Source: Haladaptatus litoreus (lineage in GTDB: Archaea; Halobacteriota; Halobacteria; Halobacteriales; Haladaptataceae). From it: 64,000 nucleotides of DNA. Shown here piece after piece: positions 36,960 through 46,070 of this stretch. The stretch is from contig NZ_FTNO01000001.1 of NCBI RefSeq assembly GCF_900156425.1, forward strand, positions 124,001-188,000, written 5' to 3'. The position numbers and the translations under genes are program-made. Position 1 is the first letter of the stretch, and every line of letters starts with the position of its first letter. Below the pieces are notes generated by a model. The model was not told where the DNA came from, did no database searches, and worked only from the letters and a program-made list of their open reading frames with translations.

Positions 36960-38798
36960 TCAGGCAGTTACGACCGTAATCTGGCGCTCCCGGTCGATTG
37001 CGTGTTCCAACTCCTCCGCAATCGCGCTTCCGCGAGAAACTTGAATGTCGCCGCCTCGTCCGACCGTCGCGGTGAACAGATAGTCGCCGTCCGCCTGCAC
37101 TTCGACAGTCTCCCCGGCGTGGCCGTCCAGTGGGATGATGACGTGTCTGGACGTGATTTCCGGAATCACGACGTCGCCGCGGGGTTCGGTCTGTGTCGAA
37201 CTGCCGCCGACCGATGAGGGTTTGTCTTCGTGCGTTCGCACGTCGATGCTCATTCCCAGTCGGTTTTCGATGTCGTCGATTCGGCCGCCACCCTTGCCGA
37301 TGACGTAGGAGATGTCGTTTTCGTCCACGTAGACGACGGCGTTGTTTTGGCCTTGAATTTCCACGTCAACCCGGCCACGCGTGACCGATTGGATTTCGCG
37401 CTCGATTTCCTGCTTGGCGAGTTGGGAGACGCCGCCCTCGTCGCGGTCACCCTCTTGCAGTGGAACCGTGACGACCTGTCGGTTGAAGGTGTAGATTTCG
37501 TACTCCGGCGTTTGGGTTTCGAACTCCTCGACCACGATGACCGGGCGGGCGAGGTCTTCTTCCATCATCCCCTCGGGAACCTTGACTTGCGTCGTCACGT
37601 CGTACACCTTCTCGATTTGTCCAGCCTCGATGTAGACGACGGTGTCTACGATTTGCGGAATCATGCCGAGTTCGACCCGGCCGATGAGACGCTGAAGCGC
37701 GTCGATTGGCCGCGTCGCGTGGACGACGCCGACCATGCCGACGCCCGCGAGGCGCATGTCCGCGAACACTTCGAAGTCGTTCGTTTTCCGCACCTCGTCG
37801 TAGATGGTGTAGTCGGGACGCACCATCAGCAGGGAGTCCGCGGTTTTCTCCATCTGCCCGGCGAGTTCGGTGTACTGCGTGATTTCCGGCCCGACCTGCA
37901 AGTCGCGCGGTTTCTCCATCGTCTTCACGGCGAAGTCGTTGTTCGCGAGGAACTCCGCGACGGCCTGCGCGAAGGTCGATTTCCCGGCACCCGGCGCGCC
38001 GGAAATCAGGACACCGCGCTGGCGTTCCAGCAGTCGGCCTTTGAGTTCGTCTGCGTGCTCGTAATCCTCCATCGAGGTTTTGACGATTGGCCGAACCGCC
38101 GTGATTTCCCACGCGTCGGCAAAGGGTGGTTCCGCGATTGCGATTCGGTAATCGCGGAACTGGACGATGGTCATACCCGGTTCGTCGATTTCGATGAACC
38201 CTTCCGTACTCTGTTTCGCGCTCTCGATAATTTCCTGCGTGTACTCTTTGAGGTCTTCCTCGGTCGAAACCTCGTCGCGAATCTGTTGGTAATGCATCTC
38301 GCCGACTTCTCCCCGTTTCGCCATCGGCGGCATATCGACTCGGAGGTGGACGCTCATGGTCTGTTCATCGAAGTAATCCTCGATGCTCAGTCGGCCTACG
38401 TCCCGGGTTTTGGGCGAGATGTACTCTACGTCTAGTCCTTTTGCCTGCGCAACCTCGCTCTGGACGAGGTCGCTGGTGACGAACGTGGCGTCGTATTCGT
38501 CCGCGAGCTCTCGAATCAGCGCGTCGATTTCGCCCCGGTGGGCGTAGCCCTGCTGTTCAGGTTCGGGTCGGACACCGACGTATTCCAGTTCGATGTCCCC
38601 CGTATCCGCGAGAGCCGCGAGTCGTTGGAGTTCCGACAGTCCGTTCCAGCCGTTTTCCTCGCCGTTGTTCGCCTGCGATTCCAGTTCGCTGACGACGGCC
38701 TCGGGGATGAGTACCGTCGCCCCTGCAAACTCGCCGTCATCGATTTTTGCGGAGATGCGACCATCGACGACGGCGCTCGTATCCGGCACTACGTTCAT
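36960..38798 (-). CDS. PIN-domain ATPase with KH domain (VapC-like/PilT-like ATPase)
   Basis: 612-aa three-part protein common in archaea. N-terminal PIN nuclease domain (about 1-140) with acidic residues in VVPDTSAVVDG, a P-loop ATPase (about 200-400; Walker A LISGAPGAGKST, DYTIYDEVRKTNDFEVFADM, GVGMVGVVHATRP as in PilT/VirB11 motors), and a KH RNA-binding fold near 500 (VIGKGGGRIDDIENRLG). A TRAM-like C-terminal tail follows. An RNA-acting role is likely. ATG at 38798 (MNVVPDTSA) fits a TATA-like CTTATG near 38830; ATG at 38825 is the alternative. Confidence 0.9.
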   Translation of the reverse strand: MNVVPDTSAVVDGRISAKIDDGEFAGATVLIPEAVVSELESQANNGEENGWNGLSELQRLAALADTGDIELEYVGVRPEPEQQGYAHRGEIDALIRELADEYDATFVTSDLVQSEVAQAKGLDVEYISPKTRDVGRLSIEDYFDEQTMSVHLRVDMPPMAKRGEVGEMHYQQIRDEVSTEEDLKEYTQEIIESAKQSTEGFIEIDEPGMTIVQFRDYRIAIAEPPFADAWEITAVRPIVKTSMEDYEHADELKGRLLERQRGVLISGAPGAGKSTFAQAVAEFLANNDFAVKTMEKPRDLQVGPEITQYTELAGQMEKTADSLLMVRPDYTIYDEVRKTNDFEVFADMRLAGVGMVGVVHATRPIDALQRLIGRVELGMIPQIVDTVVYIEAGQIEKVYDVTTQVKVPEGMMEEDLARPVIVVEEFETQTPEYEIYTFNRQVVTVPLQEGDRDEGGVSQLAKQEIEREIQSVTRGRVDVEIQGQNNAVVYVDENDISYVIGKGGGRIDDIENRLGMSIDVRTHEDKPSSVGGSSTQTEPRGDVVIPEITSRHVIIPLDGHAGETVEVQADGDYLFTATVGRGGDIQVSRGSAIAEELEHAIDRERQITVVTA

Positions 38799-38880
38799 GC
38801 CTACAAATTCGTGTGGGGGATTCATAAGGGTTTCAGCGTCCGGAGTCACGCTTTTGCCATTCCATGACGTACCACGGTCG

Positions 38881-39042
38881 ATGCGACATAACCATCTCGT
38901 TCTCACCATCGACACCGAAACGCGCGAACGAATCGAAGCAGACTGTACCGACGAAACCATCGACGAGTGGTTGCTGGACGCCATCGACCGGAAACTCGAC
39001 CGCTACGAAGAATATGAGTTTGTTGACGACTGTTCGATATAA
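38881..39042 (+). CDS. Small acidic hypothetical protein
   Basis: 53-aa protein beginning MRHNHLVLTIDTETRERIEA, with a helix SIDEWLLDAIDRKLDRYEEYEF-like at its C-terminal half. The strand-helix-helix outline recalls a ribbon-helix-helix antitoxin-like fold, but no toxin partner is present, so I leave it unassigned. It diverges from the PIN-KH ATPase by 82 bp. Coding is likely from amino-acid composition. Confidence 0.55.
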   Translation: MRHNHLVLTIDTETRERIEADCTDETIDEWLLDAIDRKLDRYEEYEFVDDCSI

Positions 39043-39099
39043 CCATACTTGCTACTGCAAGCGTCATTGTTAGATGGATGACGAAGAAATTGGAAGTCG

Positions 39100-39402
39100 A
39101 TGGTACAATCCGAGTCTATACGACTCGACGCAGTGTTCAACATACTTTCGGATGGAGAGCGTCGTCGTGTAATGAATCATCTCACGAACGCATCGGACGG
39201 AACTGCGACGCTCGAAGAACTTGCGACTCTCGGCAACGACTCTGCCGGGAGTGAGGTTCGTCTCCGCCACATTCATCTCCCGCGTCTCGATGCGGCAAAA
39301 CTCATCGAGTACGACGCCCGAACCGAAACGATTCGGTACCACGACAGTCCTCTTTTGGAAAATATACTCGACTGCTGCCTCGAAAGCGACCCGGCATTGT
39401 AA
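39100..39402 (+). CDS. DUF7344 winged-helix protein
   Basis: 100-aa member of the haloarchaeal DUF7344 HTH family. N-terminal LDAVFNILSDGERRRVMNHL, then LEELATLGND and the wing-containing RLRHIHLPRLDAAKLIEYDA. It lacks the transmembrane tail of the paralogue at 45320-45865. Regulation of neighbours is possible; the M20 peptidase gene starts 78 bp downstream. Confidence 0.75.
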   Translation: MVQSESIRLDAVFNILSDGERRRVMNHLTNASDGTATLEELATLGNDSAGSEVRLRHIHLPRLDAAKLIEYDARTETIRYHDSPLLENILDCCLESDPAL

Positions 39403-39480
39403 CGAATCCAAACGAACCAGAAGACACCGACCGATTGCCGAGGACACAGAGTACTAAACCACCGGGTTGAATGAAGTGAT

Positions 39481-40560
39481 ATGGACGAACTGGTCGAAGT
39501 AACCCGTGACCTCGTGTCGATTTCGAGCCACGAGGACGAGACGGAAGCGGGCGATTTCATCGAACAATGGCTCCGCACCGAAACCGACGCGGAGGTAACG
39601 AGGGACGAAATCGGCAACGTGATTGCCCGCAAAGGCACGGGAGTCGAAACGGACACCGAACTGGCGCTCGTCGGCCACCACGACGTCGTTCCACCGGACG
39701 AATCGCAGATCGAAGACGGCGAGTACGTCGTCGAAGAAAGCGACGGCAGACTCTACGGGCGCGGAACCGCGGACATGAAAGGCTCCGTGGTTGCGTCCAT
39801 GCTCGCGTTCCGCGACGTAGACCCGGCCTGCGAACTCGTTTTCGCCAGTTTCGTCGCGGAGGAACTGGGCGGCGACGGCGCGCGCCATGCCGTCGAGAAC
39901 GGCTTCTCGCCTGACTACGCCATCGTCGCCGAGGGTTCCACGAACTACTCCAAAGACGGCGTCACGGACGTGGTCATCGCGCACCGAGGCCGACGCGCGA
40001 GTACCATCACGGCCAGTGGCTCCGCGGCGCACGCCAGCGAACCGGAGGCAGGTAAAAACGCAATCTATCGCGCCTGTGACGCGGTGGACATCGTTCGTGA
40101 CTGTTCGGTGCCGACGGTTTCCGTCCTCGGCCACGAGATCTCGGGGAGCGTCGTCGCCACCGAAATCGAAGGTGGAAGCGCGTGGAACGTCATCCCCGCG
40201 AACTGTGACATAACGATAGACGAGCGAACCGTCCCCGGCGAACGCGCCGACCTCGAAGCAGTCGAGGAAATCGAAGGCGTCACGTGGACTGTCGAACAGG
40301 ACTTGCCGCCGATGGAGTGCGACGACGCCGAGTTCGCGGATGCAGTACTGGAATCCGCGCGTGATGCACAGGAAAGCGAACCCGAACACGTCACGAAACC
40401 CCACGCGACCGACGCGGGATGGCTTTCGCAGGCCGGAGTTACGTGTGTCGTCTGCGGAGCCTCCGAACCCGGCGAGGCACACACCAAAAACGAGAGTGTG
40501 GGTATTGCTGTGTTAGAGCGCTGTTATCGGATTTATCGGAACACTGCGGAACGACTGTAG
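39481..40560 (+). CDS. M20-family metallopeptidase (ArgE/DapE-like)
   Basis: 359-aa dinuclear zinc amidohydrolase. Metal ligands are in LALVGHHDVVPP (His), GRGTADMKGS (bridging Asp), FVAEELGGDG (catalytic Glu and ligand Glu), VAEGSTN and the C-terminal GEAHTKNESV (His). The dimerisation lid (about residues 170-280) is present. Candidate activities are acetylornithine deacetylase or succinyl-diaminopimelate desuccinylase-like hydrolysis; arg or lysine genes are not nearby, so the substrate is open. Full length. Confidence 0.88.
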   Translation: MDELVEVTRDLVSISSHEDETEAGDFIEQWLRTETDAEVTRDEIGNVIARKGTGVETDTELALVGHHDVVPPDESQIEDGEYVVEESDGRLYGRGTADMKGSVVASMLAFRDVDPACELVFASFVAEELGGDGARHAVENGFSPDYAIVAEGSTNYSKDGVTDVVIAHRGRRASTITASGSAAHASEPEAGKNAIYRACDAVDIVRDCSVPTVSVLGHEISGSVVATEIEGGSAWNVIPANCDITIDERTVPGERADLEAVEEIEGVTWTVEQDLPPMECDDAEFADAVLESARDAQESEPEHVTKPHATDAGWLSQAGVTCVVCGASEPGEAHTKNESVGIAVLERCYRIYRNTAERL

Positions 40561-40569
40561 AATCGTTCC

Positions 40570-41208
40570 TCACTCTTCTGAAAACGGTCGAATCGTTTTC
40601 CGGTCAGATTTCAGTACGAACGGTTCCGACCTGTCGAAGACGGTTATCTCGTCCGAATCGAGCGACGGTTCGCTGTTTTCGTCGGCGAGGCCGAATGCGA
40701 CCGCGTACCGTAAACGAACGTCGGTCGGCGCGTCGTTCGCGTTCAAATCGTATTCCAGCGTCTTCGTTTGCGATTCGGCAAACTCGAAGGAATCAGTCGC
40801 CGTCTGGCCGACTGTCTCGTCGCTCGATTGGCTCTGCACGAAGAGGTGAATCCGAATCCGCTCGTTGGAGAACTCCTCGTGGTCACCCGCGATTTGGAAT
40901 TTCGTGTGTTTCGAACTGTACGAGAGCAGACCGGAACCGTTCATCGCCAACGACTCGGACGCATCGATAACGTTCGCTCCGTCGTATGTTTCGCCAGCCG
41001 TCGTTGTCGTTTCTTGAGTCGTCTCCGTACTCCGTGTCGCGCTTGCTGTCATTGTCGTAGTTGATTCGGGCGTACTCGTTGCTGTATCTTCAGTCGGCGT
41101 TTCGGTGGGTGTGTCCGATTCGTTATCGGACGTGCAACCGGCGAGGAGTGGTGTCAAAACGGTCGCACTGCAGAGGAAGGCTCTTCGATTCACATCGAAA
41201 CGTATCAC
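40570..41208 (-). CDS. Tat-type lipoprotein of unknown function
   Basis: 212-aa exported lipoprotein. N-terminus VIRFDVNRRAFLCSATVLTPLLAGC shows a twin-arginine (NRRAFL) and a lipobox LAGC, so it should be Tat-exported and lipid-anchored at Cys25. A Thr/Ser-rich linker (about residues 27-75) precedes a beta-sandwich-like domain (KFQIAGDHEEF, TLEYDLNANDAPTDVRLRYA). The start is GTG at 41208. It diverges from the M32 peptidase gene by 85 bp. Function unknown. Confidence 0.75.
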   Translation of the reverse strand: MIRFDVNRRAFLCSATVLTPLLAGCTSDNESDTPTETPTEDTATSTPESTTTMTASATRSTETTQETTTTAGETYDGANVIDASESLAMNGSGLLSYSSKHTKFQIAGDHEEFSNERIRIHLFVQSQSSDETVGQTATDSFEFAESQTKTLEYDLNANDAPTDVRLRYAVAFGLADENSEPSLDSDEITVFDRSEPFVLKSDRKTIRPFSEE

Positions 41209-41293
41209 TTGATTCTGAGAAACAATTTGATATTTGGTCCTATTTCGTTCCGAAACCCGGTCATTGATAATCGGTGACAGCAAACACTCGGTG

Positions 41294-42805
41294 ATGGCAA
41301 CCGAAGCCGCCGCAGAAAACGCCGCGTATGAGGAGCTTCTCGACAACGTAAAACGAATCTCCAACGTCAAAAACGCCGCAGGAATCCTCGGTTGGGACCA
41401 AGAGGTCGTGATGCCCGAAGGCGGTACGCCCGCCCGGTCACAGCAGCGTTCCGCCCTCTCCGCAATCGCCCACGAACTGCTCACCGACGACGAGATGGGC
41501 GAGTTGTTGGACGAACTCGAATCGCAGGATTTGGACGACGAACAGACAGCAGTCGTGCGCGAAGTTCGACGCGAGTACGAGCGAGCAACCCGCGTCCCCG
41601 GTGAACTGGTCGAAGAGATTTCCCGAACCACGTCCGAGGCACTTCCGCAGTGGAAAGAGGCGAAGGCGGAGGACGACTTCTCGATTTTCGCCCCGACGCT
41701 CGAAAAGTTGGTCGAGCAGAAACGCGAGTACGCGGAACATATCGACCCCGACAAAGACCCCTACGAAGTGCTGTTCGCGGATTACGAACCCTACCTCGGC
41801 ATCGAAACCGCCGAGGAGATGCTGACGCGCCTCCGCGACGAACTTGTTCCCCTCATCGACTCGATTCGGGAGAGCGACGTGGAACTCGCCGCACCGTTCG
41901 ACGGCACCTACGACACGGACACGCAGGAACAGCTTTCGCGGGACATCCTCGACACGCTCGGTTACGACTGGAATCGTGGACGCCTCGACACTGCGCCACA
42001 CCCCTTCTCCAGCGGGACGCAGTTCGACGCCCGCGTGACGACGCGATTCGACGAGAGTGACCCCCTCGGCGCGATGATGAGCACCATCCACGAGTTCGGT
42101 CACGCGACGTACACGCAGGGCCTGCCGGACGAAGAATACGGAACGCCGCTCGGCCAGTCCCGTGACCTGACCGCCCACGAATCCCAATCCCGAATCTGGG
42201 AGAACCACGTCGGTCGGTCGCGTGCGTTCTGGGAGCGATTCCTGCCCGCCCTCAAAGAGCGATTCCCGGACGTGGAAGACGCCTCCGTCGAGGACATCTA
42301 CAAGGCGGTCAACCGAGTTTACGAGGACAACCTGATTCGCGTCGAAGCCGACGAACTCACCTACCACATGCACATCGTGGTTCGGTTCGAAATCGAGAAG
42401 GCGCTCATCCGCGGCGAAATCGAAGTCGAAGACGTGCCGGAACTCTGGAACGACAAGTACGAAGAGTACCTCGGAATCCGTCCCGACACCGACTCGGAGG
42501 GCTGTCTCCAAGACATCCACTGGAGCCACGGCAGTTTCGGTTACTTCCCGACCTACTCGCTCGGAAGTGTCCTCGCGGCGCAACTGTACGCGAAAGCCGA
42601 GGAGGACATTCCGGACTTGGAAGACCAGATTCGAAACGGCGAGTTCGACGAGTTCCACGACTGGTTGACGAGCAACGTTCACCAGCACGGCTGTCTGTAC
42701 ACCACTGACGAACTCATCGAAGTCGCAACCGGTGAGGAGTTCACTGCCGACTACTTCCTCAACTACGCGAACGAAAAGTACTCTGAACTGTACGACTTGG
42801 AGTAA
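41294..42805 (+). CDS. Carboxypeptidase, M32 family (Taq-type)
   Basis: 503-aa zinc metallocarboxypeptidase. The active site HEFGH is at residues 266-270 (STIHEFGHATY), followed by the family motifs SRDLTAHESQSRIWENHVGRS-like HESQS and TYHMHIVVRFE. It removes C-terminal residues from peptides in the cytoplasm. ATG at 41294 (MATEAAAENAAYEEL). A second gene of identical length and layout lies at 62176-63687, so the genome holds at least two copies. No operon partner. Confidence 0.93.
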   Translation: MATEAAAENAAYEELLDNVKRISNVKNAAGILGWDQEVVMPEGGTPARSQQRSALSAIAHELLTDDEMGELLDELESQDLDDEQTAVVREVRREYERATRVPGELVEEISRTTSEALPQWKEAKAEDDFSIFAPTLEKLVEQKREYAEHIDPDKDPYEVLFADYEPYLGIETAEEMLTRLRDELVPLIDSIRESDVELAAPFDGTYDTDTQEQLSRDILDTLGYDWNRGRLDTAPHPFSSGTQFDARVTTRFDESDPLGAMMSTIHEFGHATYTQGLPDEEYGTPLGQSRDLTAHESQSRIWENHVGRSRAFWERFLPALKERFPDVEDASVEDIYKAVNRVYEDNLIRVEADELTYHMHIVVRFEIEKALIRGEIEVEDVPELWNDKYEEYLGIRPDTDSEGCLQDIHWSHGSFGYFPTYSLGSVLAAQLYAKAEEDIPDLEDQIRNGEFDEFHDWLTSNVHQHGCLYTTDELIEVATGEEFTADYFLNYANEKYSELYDLE

Positions 42806-42918
42806 CTCCGAGTTCGACTCGAACGGTCGTTTTCGTCCTATTTTTGACCTGAATGGCTTCGTGAACACTGATTCGAAGATAGTGTATGGGAGTATTCATT
42901 TCACTCAACCTCAAAAAA

Positions 42919-42924
42919 TTTATC
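42919..42924 (+). promoter_or_regulatory. TATA-like box upstream of the chitinase gene
   Basis: TTTATC in an A/T-rich block lies 30-35 bases before the ATG at 42954, giving a short predicted leader. The surrounding 50 bases are A/T-rich. Confidence 0.4.
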
Positions 42925-42953
42925 CCGAAGCGAAGAATACATATTTCATAAAT

Positions 42954-44121
42954 ATGTCCAATGGATATAAACCCTCACCGAGTCGTGCCGAGCGTAATTT
43001 CACGTCGCCATCACGACGGAAATTCCTTCTCGGCACCGGGGCGCTCGCGGCGGGAACACTCAGTACCCGTGAAGTGAGCGCACACGGCGACTACGGCAAT
43101 CGCGTCGTTGGCTATTATCCCGGTTGGGCGGGAGAGTACACGCCCGCAGACGTCCCCTACGACAAACTGACGCACCTGAACTACGCGTTCCTCGAACCGC
43201 AGTCGGACGGAACGGTGGTCGTCGGCGACTCGTCGGAAGAAAGCCTGCTCGCCGAACTCTCTACCTACGACGACACGGATACCGTGTTCATCCTCTCCAT
43301 CAGTTCCGGGTGGTACTCGGGCAGGTTCTCGGATGCCGCATCGACCGCCGCCCGCCGTCAGCGGTTCGCAAAAACCGCCGTCGATATCATGGAACGGTAC
43401 AACTTCGACGGCCTCGATTTGGACTGGGAGTTTCCGGACGGGACGGTTCGTGCCGACGACCCGCACAACTTTACGCTTCTCTTGGAAGCGTGTCGCAACG
43501 AACTCGATTCTCGGTTCGGTTCGTGGACGCACCTGACGATGGCCGGGTCGCCCAATCCCAACATCGTGGCCGACGCCTACGAGGTCGGAGCCATCAGCGA
43601 CTATCTCGACCACGTCAACGTGATGACCTACGACTATCACGGCGACTGGAGCAACGACACCAACTTCAACGCGCCGTTCGATTCCCCGTCCGGAGACCCG
43701 GACGGACATGGGGAGTTGGAACACGACCAATCACATGGAAAACTGGGCCAGTAAGCCGATTGCCCGGGACAAACTCGTCATGGGGATGCCCTTCTACGGA
43801 CGCTCTTATTCGGGTGTGTCATCGACAAACGATGGACTGTTCAACTCGTTCAGTTCGTCCACGTCGGTAACGTACGGCGACATCCAGCAGAACATCAAAC
43901 CACAGTCGGATTACGAGTACTTCTGGCACCCCGACGCACAGGTTCCGTGGCTGTACTCTGCCGCAGAGAACACGTTCGTCTCCTACGACAACGCCGCATC
44001 CATCTCGAACAAATCGAACTACGTCAAAAACAACGGATTCGGCGGGGCGATGTGTTGGGAACTCTCCCAAGACCCTAGCAACACCCTCATCGAGGAGATG
44101 CACAGCACGCTCCACTCCTGA
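42954..44121 (+). pseudogene. Secreted GH18 chitinase, frameshifted by one extra G
   Basis: Chitinase of glycoside hydrolase family 18 with a Tat signal (SRRKFLLGTGALAAGTLS, residues 20-37). The catalytic DxxDxDxE is intact as DGLDLDWE, with acid Glu159, and NVMTYDYHGDW follows. The frame breaks at GGGG 43710-43713: reading four Gs gives GHGELEHDQS and a stop at 43752-43754, while dropping one G restores GHGSWNTTNHMENWASK and runs to the stop at 44121 (LVMGMPFYGRSY, NGFGGAMCWELSQD). Corrected length 388 aa. Either a true pseudogene or a homopolymer sequencing error. Confidence 0.82.
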
Positions 44122-44140
44122 TTCAGTCGGGCTTTCGACC

Positions 44141-45232
44141 CTACGTTTTCTTGAGGAGCGTCTTGAGATGTTCAGTCGAGAAGAACGAACTCGGCCTGTC
44201 CATGTGGACGCCGATCTCGCCAGCCATCGACTTGAGTCCGGCGGTCTGCACCGACTTCGGTAGGGAGTACGCCCGACGGATCCAGTGGCCCAGTCGAATC
44301 TCGTTTTTCAACTCGTTGCGCCACGCGCGCTCATAGTCGGCCAGGGTTCCGGGGTCATCCGGGTCGATGGTTCGAACCGCGTGGTCTGCCGAGGTCATGC
44401 CGTAGAGGATACCGCCCCCGGTGAACGGTTTCGTCTGCGCGGCGGCGTCTCCGATGAGGAATCCACGATGGGCCGAAACCCTCGCTGCCGGGCCGATGGG
44501 AATCATCCCTGCGCAGAACTCGTTCGTTTCGACGCTGTATTCGGCGGTGAACCGGTCGAACAGAGCGCGGGCGCTGGGAGTCGAACCCGTCGGCGCGGCC
44601 AGTCCGAACTCCACGCCAGCGTCGCCGCGGGGGATGCGCCACGCGAAGAATTTCGGCGCGGTGAGATGCACGTCCACGAAATTGCCGCTGTGCGCCTTCG
44701 GTGCGAATCCGAGGACGCCCTGTAGCTTTTCTTTGGGTTCCGGGAGGCCGAGTTCCCGCCGAACGCGCGAAACCGGGCCGTCACAGCCGACGACCATCTT
44801 TCCGCGGAAGGTTTCGGTTCCGTCGGGAGTGTTCGCCGTCACGTCCACGTGCTTTCCGTGTTCGTCCAGGTCGGTGACGCTATGATTTTCGCGCAGGTCG
44901 GCACCCGCATCCTCCGCGGCGCGGGCGAGGGTTTTGTCGAGTCCGACCCGGTCGATAACGTTCGAGATGACTTCGTCCTTGTAAAAGGGATGTTCCGGAG
45001 AGCGGGGGCCATCGACGTGGAATCGCGCACCGTAAACTTCGTTCTGGAGGAGATGGTCACGCGCACCGTCCGGGGTAAACTCCCAGATGTCGGTGCTTAC
45101 GTGGCCGGAGCAGGCAAGTGGCGTGCCCACCTGTCCTCGTTCGAGGACGAGGACATCGTGTCCCGCACGGACTGCCTGTCGCGCGAACCGCGACCCGGCG
45201 GGACCTGCACCGACCACCACGAAATCGTACAT
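44141..45232 (-). CDS. Geranylgeranyl reductase-family FAD-dependent oxidoreductase
   Basis: 363-aa flavoprotein of the digeranylgeranylglycerophospholipid reductase family, which saturates the isoprenoid chains of archaeal lipids. Features: N-terminal VVVGAGPAGSRFAR, LACSGHVSTDI (family cysteine), FAD motif GFLIGDAAAQTKPFTGGGI. It is shorter than some homologues but has all FAD motifs. Substrate choice (lipid or quinone) is unsure. It is convergent with the chitinase remnant and has the DUF7344-TM gene 87 bp upstream on the same strand. Confidence 0.88.
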   Translation of the reverse strand: MYDFVVVGAGPAGSRFARQAVRAGHDVLVLERGQVGTPLACSGHVSTDIWEFTPDGARDHLLQNEVYGARFHVDGPRSPEHPFYKDEVISNVIDRVGLDKTLARAAEDAGADLRENHSVTDLDEHGKHVDVTANTPDGTETFRGKMVVGCDGPVSRVRRELGLPEPKEKLQGVLGFAPKAHSGNFVDVHLTAPKFFAWRIPRGDAGVEFGLAAPTGSTPSARALFDRFTAEYSVETNEFCAGMIPIGPAARVSAHRGFLIGDAAAQTKPFTGGGILYGMTSADHAVRTIDPDDPGTLADYERAWRNELKNEIRLGHWIRRAYSLPKSVQTAGLKSMAGEIGVHMDRPSSFFSTEHLKTLLKKT

Positions 45233-45319
45233 TATACCCGCTTACTGTCTGCCGATTCAAATACCTTCTTTCTCGTTTCAGGCCGAGAAGTCGCGGTGGC
45301 TCAAAACGAGTGGCCATCG

Positions 45320-45865
45320 TTACCGGGCAGATGGCGGCCGTTCCCCGGTTCCGAGTTGCCGCCGCCGCAAATAATGAACCAGTGCCGAGAGCGCGAACGC
45401 GGCGACGATGATGACGCCCCAGATTTCGTCCGGAATGGCGGTAAACGGCGGAATACCGAGAAAGTCTGCGAGGACGAGAACTGCGCTGACGATGGCGAGT
45501 CCGAGGTAGTACCGAATCCACGGAAATTCGTCCTGCGGGCGGAGATAGCCTTCCAACTGGGCGGCGTTGGCCGACAGTTCGACCACGCCCCTGCTTTGGT
45601 TGTACTCCACGATTCCCGCGTCCGAGAGCTTTGGCAGATGGGTCTGGTAGAGCGAGGTGTACACCGATTTTCGTTCGTTCGCCGAAAGCCCCTCGACGGT
45701 GGTGTCGTTCTCCCACGCCGCCACCTGTTCAGCGAGTTCGCTGAGTTCCACGGGGCGGCCCTGCTGCTTGAGGTAGTGAAGCGTGTACCGTCGCCGTCGA
45801 TTTTTAAGAACGTCGAAGATGAGGTCTTCGGACAGTTCTTGTGGGGTTCCATCAGTCGAACTCAT
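45320..45865 (-). CDS. Membrane-anchored DUF7344 winged-helix protein
   Basis: 181-aa protein. The N-terminal DUF7344 domain (LIFDVLKNRRRRYTLHYL, VYTSLYQTHLPKLSDAGIVEYN) is followed by two TM helices (YYLGLAIVSAVLVLADFLGI and WGVIIVAAFALSALVHYL). A DNA-binding-like domain held at the membrane suggests a one-component membrane sensor. ATG at 45865 (MSSTDGTPQEL). Targets are unknown. The geranylgeranyl reductase gene follows downstream. Confidence 0.8.
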   Translation of the reverse strand: MSSTDGTPQELSEDLIFDVLKNRRRRYTLHYLKQQGRPVELSELAEQVAAWENDTTVEGLSANERKSVYTSLYQTHLPKLSDAGIVEYNQSRGVVELSANAAQLEGYLRPQDEFPWIRYYLGLAIVSAVLVLADFLGIPPFTAIPDEIWGVIIVAAFALSALVHYLRRRQLGTGERPPSAR

Positions 45866-46070
45866 GCCACCAGTGACCCGCAATCCGTTGTTTCGTTATA
45901 CCATTGCCACCCGGACGTAACACAGGTGCGAGATTACCGCGGACGACACTTTGTTATCCAGTGCTTAGCTGGTGGTAATTTTCAAATTAATTAGAATAAC
46001 TGGGTTTAGGCGTGCGATTCTTCGCGGTAAGCCCGGCATTCTCCCGGAGAGAACGCCTCTCCAACGGTTC

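Noticed and set aside
37230-38435. Long forward open frame opposite the PIN-KH ATPase gene
   Set aside because: It is antisense to a clear conserved gene and is rich in Val, Asp, Phe and Arg without domains; high-GC codon use creates such frames.
38881-39042. Toxin-antitoxin pair with the PIN-KH ATPase
   Set aside because: The PIN protein is a large ATPase with KH domain, not a VapC toxin, and the divergent small gene has no clear antitoxin signature.
39070-39447. Reverse frame overlapping the DUF7344 gene
   Set aside because: Antisense to a recognised HTH gene with no domain of its own.
43710-43713. Programmed frameshift in the chitinase
   Set aside because: No slippery heptamer or downstream pseudoknot is evident; a one-base homopolymer change explains it more simply.
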